The notes under the pieces: model-generated
Databases searched by the model: none
Told to the model about the DNA's origin: nothing
Seen by the model: only the letters and a program-made list of their open reading frames with translations
NCBI RefSeq assembly: GCF_000485595.1
Contig: NW_014577673.1
Span: 150,097 to 186,839, forward strand
Source: Priapulus caudatus
Taxonomy: Eukaryota; Priapulida; Priapulimorpha; Priapulimorphida; Priapulidae
Direction of reading: 5' to 3'
Length of the DNA stretch: 36,743 nucleotides
Shown here: positions 28,315 through 36,743 of the stretch, one piece after another
How the letters are laid out: each line of letters begins with the position of its first letter
How positions within the stretch are numbered: position 1 is the stretch's first letter
Position numbers and translations under genes: made by a program

Positions 28315-29002
28315 TTAGAGAATGATGATTACAATCTGGAACAAATCACAACATAATTTTCACGCAGTAAAGGTATGCGAGTCTTGCGATTGTTTAGAAC
28401 CAGCTGGTTCGTTGCCATGCCAACGTGACGTCACATTCGAGTGCTCTGTATTCCTCACAGCCACTTTCACAATGCTATAGACTATTATATTTTTATATAT
28501 AGTGAGAACTTGGTTGAAGTTGTTGCAGTCATAACCCTGCAGACCCTTTACCACAGTGAAAACGTTACTGCAGCTATAGAAATTTAACCTCTATTTAATG
28601 TTTAAACAGTAGAATTGCGACATTACTCGCCAATAAAGACAATGTTTACAAATAGGCCGTGGCTACGCGATCGGTTCCGGATGAGGAGCCGCTAGGCTAC
28701 GCGTCCGGACATCCATCTCACACAGTGATCTTGCGACACGTACACGCATGATTGCGCAACGGTACGCTCTGCTGATTGCCGAGTGCAGGGGTCGAAATTA
28801 GCGGTATCCCGAAATCCGCGGGATAGTAGATTCTTGTGTTGGATACCAGATTTCAATGCTTGATATCCCGCCGGGATAGTAAAAAAAAACACATCAAAAT
28901 CGGGATAGTTGTTGAGTTATCAACTTTATACAGCAGCGCATCTGAGCGAGTGTGCGCGATCTGAGCGGGCTCAGGCACCCTCACTATGCCACACTAGCGT
29001 TA

Positions 29003-29191
29003 AGCCCGGCACACACGTGAGTAATTTTACTCAAGTAAAATGACGCACGAGCCATTTTACTCACGTGTGCGGCGGATTTTCGATGAGTAATTTGACGCAT
29101 GCGTCATTTTACTCAATATCAAACGTGTTTGATAATTTTTGACTCATGCGTCATTTTACTTGAGTAAAATTACTCACGTGTGCGCCAGTCT
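29003..29191. mobile_element. Palindromic Harbinger-like MITE, 189 bp
   Basis: GTGAGTAATTTTACTCAAGT near the left end reappears inverted at the right end, and the ends pair for most of their length. TTA flanks both sides (29000-29002, 29192-29194). It is nested in the composite element at 28786-31200. Confidence 0.85.
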
Positions 29192-29367
29192 TTATACAGC
29201 AGGCATAGCATATTTGCAAGCGCAAGATCATAAATGTGATGTGTATACATTGTATCAAGCGAACCAGACAATGCGTCTAGACAATACGTCTGCAGTGTAC
29301 TTGTCTGTGCATATCTGTGAATCTGTTTTCATGTTTTTATATAATAACTAGAAAGGGCAGTTGTCGC

Positions 29368-29924
29368 TAGGACTGTCATCGATGCCCACCTCATCGATAA
29401 ATCGCGATGGATTTGCGTCCGATATCGATATCGAAATAAATCGAAAAATAGCGATCCGATTTTTTTTTTTATTTTTTTTTGCTAAAATGTAGCCAGCGGA
29501 GCATCGGTAGCATTTTTGACTGAGCGCCGCGCCGCCATTATCGGAAGTAGTCCAGGGCGCATGCATACAGAGACAATCAATAACTGTGGTGTTCTATTGT
29601 CTCTGGTGCGTATCCTGTCTCACTGATCTCTATAATAAAATCTGTCTACCGTAAAAGCATGTCTGCTGCTTCGCCATCGCCGCGACGCCAGGTCAATCTG
29701 GTTGAATTCAGATAAATATATACTTCGCCCATGTTGTATTTAAGCACAGCGATGTATAAAATGCATAGTTATCATAGTAGAACACAATACATGAGTTTAC
29801 TGTACTTTCACGGCTCATGTTTTATTACAATTATTAAATCGAATCGGATCGAATCGGATCGAAATATCGAAAAAAAAAATATCAATAATCGAATCGAAAT
29901 AATTTGATACCAATGACAGCCCTA
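29368..29924. mobile_element. hAT-like MITE, 557 bp, perfect 8-bp duplication
   Basis: Ends TAGGACTGTCATCG and (reverse complement) TAGGGCTGTCATTG are flanked by identical GTTGTCGC (29360-29367 and 29925-29932). The end sequence and duplication length are those of the Ac-like hAT group. The interior near both ends is rich in ATCGA/AATCGAATCG repeats. It is nested in the larger composite element. Confidence 0.88.
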
Positions 29925-29952
29925 GTTGTCGCCAACTGAAAAAAGTTTGGTC

Positions 29953-30270
29953 GCGCTAGGTCAATTAGGGGCAGAGTTATAGAGCGGAAGGGAAATATGA
30001 TGAAGGTCAAGGTCAATGTCAAATAAAGGTTGCAGTGACCTGGTTTTGGTACGCGACACACCTTCTCCCCAAGATGTGTAAGTATACCAAGCTTGGTAGC
30101 GCTAGGTCAATTAGGGGCCGAGTTATAGAGCGGAAGGGAAATATGATCAAGGTCAAGGTAAAGGCCAAATAAAGGTCGTAGTGATGTGGTTTTGGTAGCG
30201 CTAGGTCAATTAGGGGCCGAGTTATAGAGCGGAAGGGAAATATGATCAAGGTCAAGGTAAAGGCCAAATA
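29953..30270 (+). repeat. Direct repeats with GCTAGGTCAATTAGGGGC core
   Basis: Three copies start at 29953, 30109 and 30198, sharing GAGTTATAGAGCGGAAGGGA and ATCAAGGTCAAGGTAAAGGC; the last two are 89 bp apart. A partial fourth copy is at 30900-30943. The AAGGTCA words recall internal sequence of many dispersed marine-invertebrate repeats; no coding content. Confidence 0.85.
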
Positions 30271-30423
30271 TTTAGGTCATAAGAAAAAAATCAGTGGGTG
30301 TGACTTATAGACAAGGCTAAGAAATCATGTTAATGTACCAATGTTTGTACCAACCTTTCAATGCAAAATATGGGGCGAGACTTATAATATACAATATACA
30401 TGAATTATACTTACTAAGTTACT

Positions 30424-31022
30424 AGCTGGAACCCGCGCTAAGCGCGGGCTTAGTGACTGTGATGCATGTGGTACCGACTGTTGAATACCCAGAGAGATAA
30501 GAGAATAGATTGACCTTGGCAGTGACCCAGCATCCCAGCGATGCCCACCCCCTACATATTCAGTAATGAAAATGCCCCAACCGACTTATAAACAATCGTA
30601 CCCCCACCCCAGTACATAAATCAATGCCGCCCCGGCCAGGGAGGTACGCATTGCCGCTCTGAATAAATCTGTAATGGTAACAGTGGGTGTCACGGGCTGC
30701 TTTTTTCAGGAACCTTTGAAAACGTTTGAAGTGAGAATGTGGTGCGATAGCGCCCTGGCTCAGAGGATGTTAAAAGAATATTAAACAACTAGAACTTTTC
30801 AGTTGTCCGATCGGGCAACTAGGCAAGAGAATAACTTGTCCGACATAAACTTTCACTTGTCCCGGGCAATCGGACAACCGTTAGTGTCGAGGGCTGTCAC
30901 GCTAGGTCAATTAGGGGTCGAGTTATAGAGCGGAAGGGAAAATCTCTGCGGCGGACCAAGCGGCGGCGGCTGTACAGACATGAAACCATAGTATCCCCGC
31001 CGACTTCGTCGCGGGGGATACA
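30424..31022. repeat. Repeat fragment bounded by two GC-rich hairpins
   Basis: The left hairpin CCCGCGC-taa-GCGCGGG (near 30432-30448) and the right one GTATCCCC...GGGGGATAC (near 30992-31020) bound about 600 bp. Paired terminal hairpins of this kind occur in dispersed non-autonomous elements. Boundaries and family are unknown. Confidence 0.4.
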
Positions 31023-31355
31023 ATTACATTACATATTAATAATTTTCCAAATGCTATTATTGCATATGTCAAGATTTTGGATACCATTTGTTGAAATTAC
31101 TATCCAAAAAATGAGATACCAGATCTTTGGGGGGGATACCAGATTTCAATACCTGGTATCCCAAATGGATACCATAATAAAAATCTAATTTCGACCACTG
31201 GAGTGTGTGTGTGCGTGATGTGCATAATGATAACGAGACAGAGTGCACTCACGGAGTGCATACCTCCGCCAGCAACATACGCCATACGCCATACGACTCA
31301 CGAACACAGGAATAACGCACGATATACGCCAGCGTACTGACATGTACACGCTCCC

Positions 31356-32032
31356 TAGACCAATAAATTGTGCCCTAAAAAAGTGTATATTCTGATGTTA
31401 TTTTAGGGCCCAATAGCCTTCCATAGACAAAACCTGTGAATTCTGTCGTGCAAAATGCACGACAACCTTTTCACTATTTACGGCCGTGTTACATAGAAAA
31501 TCAAAGAAATACCTAAAGCCGTCGCTTTATTAACAACTTACCTACATTACAAAACACTTGTCATGCAGTATTCTCCTCTTTAATAACGTTTATTTTATTA
31601 AAACATCACGACATAAAAATCACGCAACCTTCGCTACAAACAAAACTGCCAATCTTGCATTGAACTGCACCGGACGCACTTGAACCGCACCGGACAGCGA
31701 TGGTGCGTCCGGTGCGGTTCAATGCAATATTAAGATTAGCAGTTTTGTTTGTAGCGAAGGTTGCGCGATTTTTATGTCATGATGTTTTAATAAAATAACG
31801 TGATTAAAGAGGAGAATACTGCATGACAAGTGTTTTGTAATGTAGGTAAGATGTTATCAAGCGACGGGCTTTAGGTATTTCTTTGATTTTCTATGTAACA
31901 CGGCCGTAAATAGTGAAAAGGTTGTCTATGGAACACTAACTACAGAATTCACAGGTTTTGTCTATGGAAGGCTATTGGGCCCTAAAATAACATCAGAATA
32001 TAAACATTTTTAGGGCACAATTTATTGGTCTA
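31356..32032. mobile_element. 677-bp foldback element with 9-bp duplication
   Basis: Two arms of about 324-330 bp, 31356-31679 and 31703-32032, are inverted copies with high identity, separated by only 23 bp. The ends start TAGACCAATAAATTGTGCCC and are flanked by CACGCTCCC at 31347-31355 and 32033-32041. Nine-base duplications with very long arms fit Mutator-like or Foldback elements. The left arm alone holds a small palindrome, GTCGTGCA-aaa-TGCACGAC, at 31445-31463. No transposase is encoded. Confidence 0.9.
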
Positions 32033-32351
32033 CACGCTCCCATGTAACATGTATGTGTTACGAGCTGGCTCACCGCTCGCTGCTGGCTGCTGCTGACTGC
32101 TGCTGGAGCTGGCTGGCTTGACTCGCCGCGCTAATATCGATCGCGCGAACACACTAACACACGAACACACGAGAGCGAAAACAAAACCTCCTCCAACTCC
32201 GTTGGGCGGAGGTAATAATATAGTTATATATTGTTATCATTATCATGGCGACACAGCACACTCGCAGCGGCGAGTGAGGGAGCATTCGGTGTTAGTTTTT
32301 ATGAAGGAAAGTTGATATACAGTGACAAAACAGTGGAACTTTAATTGAGAG

Positions 32352-32494
32352 GTAGGGCCTACGGTAAACCGACCAGGCTCTCCGACTGTTACACGTCGTA
32401 GGACCCTCTCGCCAACGTAGTGAAGGGAACTTGTGGCTAGGCCTACGCCGTGTAACAGTCGTAGAGCCTGGTCGGTTTAAACCTACGGTAGGCT
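32352..32494. repeat. Inverted repeat, 44-bp arms
   Basis: The left arm (32352-32395) contains CGACCAGGCTCTCCGACTGT and the right arm (32449-32494) contains ACAGTCGTAGAGCCTGGTCG. About 53 bp separate them. No coding or known RNA motif was recognised. Confidence 0.75.
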
Positions 32495-32979
32495 AGTATT
32501 TGTGAATGTGCGTTCATTATTATTTTCAGTTTTTACTGACTCTGTCCCAAGTGCCTGTGGCTACAGACTAGCCTACACTAACACTAGATAATTTATTTGG
32601 CTGTGCGAGCTAGCAAATTACGTACCTTTCCTGTGTTGCTGCTTCTTCTTCTTCTTCCCCATATTAACGTATTTGGACAAACTTTTGGTTTCTGTTTGCG
32701 AACCCGCCGATTCCTTGTAGTTGTGCGAATGTTGTTTATTTCTGAGTGGCGCTTCGATCGCACGATGATGCAATCACATGTGATGCAATATTTGGGCACG
32801 TGCCAGGCCCATTGGTCGGCTCATGATACGTATGACTATGGTGTGACGTTACGTGCTATATGGTTACGTGGCAAACTACCATTGAGCGTAGAAAACTTGC
32901 GAGGACTTGCCTCACTGCATGTCTCAAGTTAGTTTGGAGTATTTCACGGTTGCTACTTGCTAGTATAGGCCTACAGTTG

Positions 32980-33628
32980 AGTGGCGTAGCCAGGATTTTT
33001 TAACAGGGGGCCAAAAACCGCGAACTGCGCAAAATGATGGATGTCTCTGCAAAGAAGCTCTGTAATCTTTGTTTCAGACGCCATGCATACATGCAATGTA
33101 TATGCATGTATATGCAATGTATGCCATGCAAAAGGCGACATTTTTGTTTGTTGTTCTCTGCTACGAAGATATAAAATGAGGGGGGAACAGACTGGGGGTA
33201 TGGGGGGTCGATCCTCCCCTAGAAATTTTTTTAAATGTTGATCGCAGCCCGCCGGCGGGGCCGTACGCAGCAGGGGGGCAGCAGGGGCAGTTGCCCCCCC
33301 CCTAGAGATTTTCAGAGTATGCCTTTTAATGGGACAAATAGGGCAATAGAGGGCGTGGGGAGTACCTTTGCCCCCCCTACAGAAAATTTCCTGCGTATTT
33401 GCCCCCCTACAGAAAATTTCCTGCGTATTTGCCCCCCTACAGAAAATTTCCTGCGTACGGCCATTCGCAGGAGATGGTATTTGAAGCATTTTTGAGTACA
33501 TGTACAGCCTTCATTCTGACTAGGACAATTCTCTTTTTAGTAGAACAATTCTTACTTTTTTATTTTTTTACTTTCGGATCAACATGGCCCCTTTTGCCCC
33601 CCCCCCCCCTAACTATACGTACGCCACT
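32980..33628. mobile_element. hAT-like MITE with AGTGGCGTA ends
   Basis: The left end AGTGGCGTAGCCAGG and the right end TACGTACGCCACT are inverted at the outermost nine bases. The interior has the G-runs and CCCCTAGAAATTTTT words common to such elements. I could not confirm an 8-bp duplication (CTACAGTT against CTATTACA is a poor match). Confidence 0.5.
33367..33458 (+). repeat. 31-bp repeat, three copies
   Basis: Three near-identical copies of a unit built from TTTGCCCCCCTACAG and AAAATTTCCTGCGTA lie head to tail within the hAT-like MITE. Confidence 0.9.
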
Positions 33629-33639
33629 GCTATTACAGT

Positions 33640-34300
33640 TAGTTACAGCACTGCATAATCTCAGTTGCATACACGCGCGCACACACTTCTGGCTGTGTCT
33701 CCTGCAACATCGATCATCTTCCACTTTACGTCGATTCGGGCTAATTTCGTGTGACTCCTAAATAAAGCATGGCACGCATTAATTTGGGCTTCTTTTGAAG
33801 GATTCGCCGATCGTTGGACGTTTCTGTGCGCTTTCACAACCGCTATCGGGGTTTTATAGTTGCTTGAGGCGAATATGTAACTTTAATCCCGCTTTTCATG
33901 ATACTTTAGACAATGTCGACATCATGCATGGTGCAAAGAGAACATAACGAAAACACAGCGAACATTCTAAAAACACGTTTTATCTGTTATACTTGATCAA
34001 TGTGCTTCGTATGAGCGCAACCCCTGTATATCTTTTACTTATCAAACACATTTAATGCATTTACTTGTTAATGCAATGTAATTGTGCTTGTTTATATAAC
34101 AACCCCGTACGTATCTTGCCAATTATAGAAAAGAAAAAAAAATATATATAGAGAGAGAAGAGCAGAGAGAGATTATGCTTCTCGCGTGCCGCCTGGTTCA
34201 TATGACCTTCATCTGACTCCAAACAGTCGGATAATATATTATGACGATGTGGAATATATATACTTTATATAAGTCGTATATTATATATATATGAGTGATT
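33640..34300. other. Stretch with no recognised feature
   Basis: AT-rich sequence with a few dinucleotide runs (TATA, AGAG) at its right edge. I see no gene, RNA or mobile-element end. Confidence 0.4.
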
Positions 34301-34438
34301 AGTATATAGAGAGAGAAGAGGAGAGAGAGAGCAGATTGAGATTATAGTAGGAAGTAGATTAGAATAGATACAATAACAAGACCGGTCAGGCTTGACCGTT
34401 GGGAGACCAAGAAACAGTATCTTACTATAGTTTGCCGA

Positions 34439-35445
34439 ATGTTGTATGTATATGTATCATGCTATAGTGTATTGTATGTATGTATGTATGGGTATGTATG
34501 TCCTGATATGTGTGTGGTGTGTGCTGTGTGTGTGTGTGTGTGTGTGTTGGGTGTGTGCTGTCTGTGTGTGTGGGTGTGTGTGTATGTATATATGTATGTA
34601 TGTATTGTATGTCTGTATTGTGTATAGTAGGTGTTATGTGTGGTATGTGTGCTATCTGTTGTCTGTGTCGTGTGTGTGTGTGTGTAGTGTTGAGTGGTGG
34701 TGGTGTGTGTTGGTTGTGGTGACGGTGTGTGTGTGTTGTGTGTGTGTGTGTGTGGTGTGTGTGTGTATGTATGGTATGTATGTATGTATTATGTATGTAT
34801 GTATGTAGGTATGTATATGTATGTATGTATGTATGTATTGCTATGTATGTAGATGTATGGTATGTAGGTGTCAGTGTATGTATGGTAGGTATGTGGATTA
34901 TGTATGTCGTGTTATGTATGGTATGTATGGTATGTTATGTATGTATGTATGTATGTATGTATGTTGTATGTATGGTATGTATGGTATGTATGTATGTATG
35001 GTATGTATGTATGTATGTAGTATGTATGTATGTATGTAATGTATGTATGGACTATGTATGTATGTATGTATGTAAGTATGTATGTAATGTATGTATGTAT
35101 GTTATGTATGTATGTAGTATGTATGTATGTTAGTATTTATGTATGTATGTTGGTATGGTATGTATGTAATGTATGTATTGTATGCAATGTATGTAATGTA
35201 TGTATGTATGTGATGTATGTTGATATGTATGTATGCTATGTATGACTATGTATGTATGTATGTATGTATGTAATGTATGCTATGCTATGTATGTATGTAT
35301 TATGTATGTATGTATGCTATGTATGTATTTATTATGTACTGTGAGGTATGGGTATGTATTGTATGTATGTTATGTATGTATGTATGTATGTATGTAGTGT
35401 ATGTATGTATGGTGATGTATGTAGTGTAGTATGTATGTAATGTAT
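34439..35445 (+). repeat. 1-kb TG and TATG microsatellite
   Basis: It starts with (TG)n tracts and passes into (TATG)n/(GTAT)n that run to about 35445 with scattered one-base interruptions. Open frames of up to 134 codons in it are Met/Tyr/Val/Cys simple-sequence products and not genes. Confidence 0.95.
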
Positions 35446-35600
35446 TACGCAGCGCCCAATCCATTTGAATATGCGTGGGGGGGACAACGAGTAGCGAGCA
35501 CGCGAAGGGGGTCGGGGGCCTCCCCTAGAAAAATTTGAAAATTGACCCCTCAGATGCGGTTTTCTTGCGCGCGAGTGAGGGGGGGGGGTCCGTACGCGAA
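35446..35600. mobile_element. hAT-like MITE fragment
   Basis: GCGTGGGGGGGACAACGAG, GGGGGTCGGGGGCCTCCCCT and AGAAAAATTTGAAAATTGAC resemble words at 16800-16900 and 33180-33310. It directly follows the microsatellite, and no second end was identified. Confidence 0.4.
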
Positions 35601-35881
35601 CCTTTTTATTTTCCCACTTGAGTTCCGGACCACCATAAGATAGTGTTTTGTAATAATGGTTGCTATACTGATAGGTTGGGAATTATAGTTCAGTGTAGGG
35701 TTGCGTTAAGTGTTTAGTGTTTTAGGTTTACGGGGTTAGGAGTTCATTCATTTTACTGGGGTTGTTCTGAGAAAGTCGAGTGATTGGAGTCTGGCGGGTT
35801 GGATTGGTGTGGTCCGGAACTCAAGTGGAACAAAAGATTTTGCAGTGCCGAGGACCCCGCCCCGCCCCGTGACACGTTCCC

Positions 35882-35992
35882 TGCACACACACACGGCGCC
35901 ACCGCACGGCCACGCACGCACGGCACGCACGACACCAACACCATCACACACACACCCCACACACCACGACACACGACACACACACGCTCGTG
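35882..35992 (+). repeat. CA/CACG-rich simple sequence
   Basis: Dense CACA, GCAC and ACAC runs with no fixed longer unit. Overlapping open frames on both strands follow from the composition. Confidence 0.8.
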
Positions 35993-36481
35993 CCCATGTT
36001 GGTGGGTTTGGAGGGATCACAAATATAGTTGGGTTCTTTATTATTGTTGTCCAGGTCAATGATCATATATCTTGTATATATATCATCAATTTGCATATAA
36101 AACTTAACATTTATTAAAACGATGCTCCGTTACTCGGAGTGTTTCCTCCTTTGGCGTGGAAATATTAGGCTCGATTGTTCTGGGTTGAATGCCTTGAATA
36201 CGTGTCTAATGGTGAGTGATATCTCCTAAACTTCTAAACAGTCACTGTTCCTCTCTCTGCTTCTCAGCATAAGATCTGTTAATATCAAGAAAGCATAACT
36301 AAACGTGTGTAAAAACAGACACGGGTACCAAATTATCCGAAGACGTTGGCATTTTCTAAGTTGCTGCATCGGATCATTATTATGGCTCTCAAATGGAACT
36401 GGAATAAAATGAAAACGTGGCAAAAAAGGGAAATGAAGCCAATCGTTGACGGTCACTATCACACAATAAAAAGGTTCTCCA

Positions 36482-36640
36482 CTTCACACTACACACCCAC
36501 ACACACACACGACAACCCCACACACAGCCACAACACAGGCTCCCGGGTAGTGCACCACAACACGAACAACACGACATCACAGCACACACCATACCACACA
36601 GCACACACATCACAGCACACACACACACTCCACACACAAA
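36482..36640 (+). repeat. CACA-rich simple sequence
   Basis: Imperfect (CA)n and (CACAACA)n tract next to the window end, with no coding signal. Confidence 0.8.
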
Positions 36641-36654
36641 TCAGTGGTGATCCG

Positions 36655-36743
36655 CGAAAATTGTGGGGGGGGGACATTATGATATGATGTCCCCCCTTGA
36701 AAAATTCGTGTGGGGGGACATGTCCCCTGCCCCCTGGCTTTGC
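36655..36743. mobile_element. Partial G-rich MITE at the window edge
   Basis: GTGGGGGGGGGACATTATGA and its near inversion ATGATGTCCCCCC, followed by another GGGGGGACATGTCCCC stretch, look like the start of an inverted-repeat element cut by the window boundary. Confidence 0.35.

Larger units (their letters stand above)
28786..31200. mobile_element. Composite 2.4-kb inverted-repeat element, 5-bp duplication
   Basis: Ends CAGGGGTCGAAATTAG and (reverse complement) CAGTGGTCGAAATTAG match at 15 of 16 bases, flanked directly by GAGTG (28781-28785 and 31201-31205). Near both ends are GGGATA/GATACCAGATTTCAA words. Ends beginning CAG and a 5-bp duplication resemble the hAT5-type group. It has been filled by later insertions, including the MITEs at 29003 and 29368. 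No transposase is recognisable. Confidence 0.65.

Noticed and set aside
31245-32216. An outer element around the foldback, with ATACCTCCGCC and GGCGGAGGTAAT ends
   Set aside because: The end words are inverted and lie on either side, but only about 11 bases match and no flanking duplication was found, so the call is too weak.
34446-35245. Several open frames of 62-134 codons rich in Met, Tyr, Val and Cys
   Set aside because: They are translations of TG/TATG microsatellite in different frames; no signature beyond composition.
35748-36687. Overlapping frames on both strands with His/Thr or Cys/Val runs
   Set aside because: They arise from CA-rich simple sequence; no splice-site or motif support.

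Overview
This is a window of animal nuclear DNA, most likely from a marine invertebrate; the phylum cannot be fixed from sequence alone. It is AT-rich and intron-rich, and it is crowded with eukaryotic transposons: Penelope-like, LINE, hAT-like, Harbinger-like, TTAA-type and foldback elements. Nothing bacterial is present. The only host gene I can support is one Argonaute (AGO-clade) gene on the minus strand. It runs from at least 23,909 down to a stop codon at 4,044-4,046. I traced 23 exons by splice sites and reading phase. They encode roughly 1,020 residues in the order variable N-terminal extension, N domain, linker 1, PAZ, linker 2, MID, PIWI. The DEDH slicer residues and the MID 5'-phosphate pocket are present, and the protein ends in the typical Argonaute tail MYFA. 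The true start exon and promoter were not found.

Layout. 1-3,010: a 38-bp satellite, LINE debris and an element tail. 3,010-4,043: sequence downstream of the Argonaute stop, with a candidate poly(A) signal. 4,044-8,598: the last four PIWI exons, separated by two copies of a 1.1-kb dispersed repeat (R1), one of which carries a second repeat (R2). 8,640-11,015: two Penelope-like insertions in a PIWI intron, one with a decayed reverse transcriptase/GIY-YIG ORF. 11,243-21,926: the rest of the Argonaute core, with MITEs in several introns. 22,191-23,909: tandemly triplicated N-terminal exons, one intron holding a Harbinger-like MITE. 23,910-36,743: upstream DNA with no recognisable host exon. It holds a GGT/GAT-type minisatellite, a LINE 3' fragment, nested MITEs, a 677-bp near-perfect inverted repeat and long microsatellites.

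Quality. Parts of the window (about 1-2,560, 4,170-7,680 and 14,530-15,700) differ from their own repeat copies mainly by scattered single-base indels. One Argonaute exon (5,461-5,650) lies in such a patch and needs several single-base corrections to read through. I interpret these patches as poorly polished long-read sequence, so the apparent loss of the catalytic histidine there is probably false.

How the parts relate. The Argonaute is a small-RNA-guided silencing effector, and the surrounding transposons are the kind of sequence such pathways act on. The large foldback hairpin could produce double-stranded RNA if transcribed, but no functional link is visible in the sequence.
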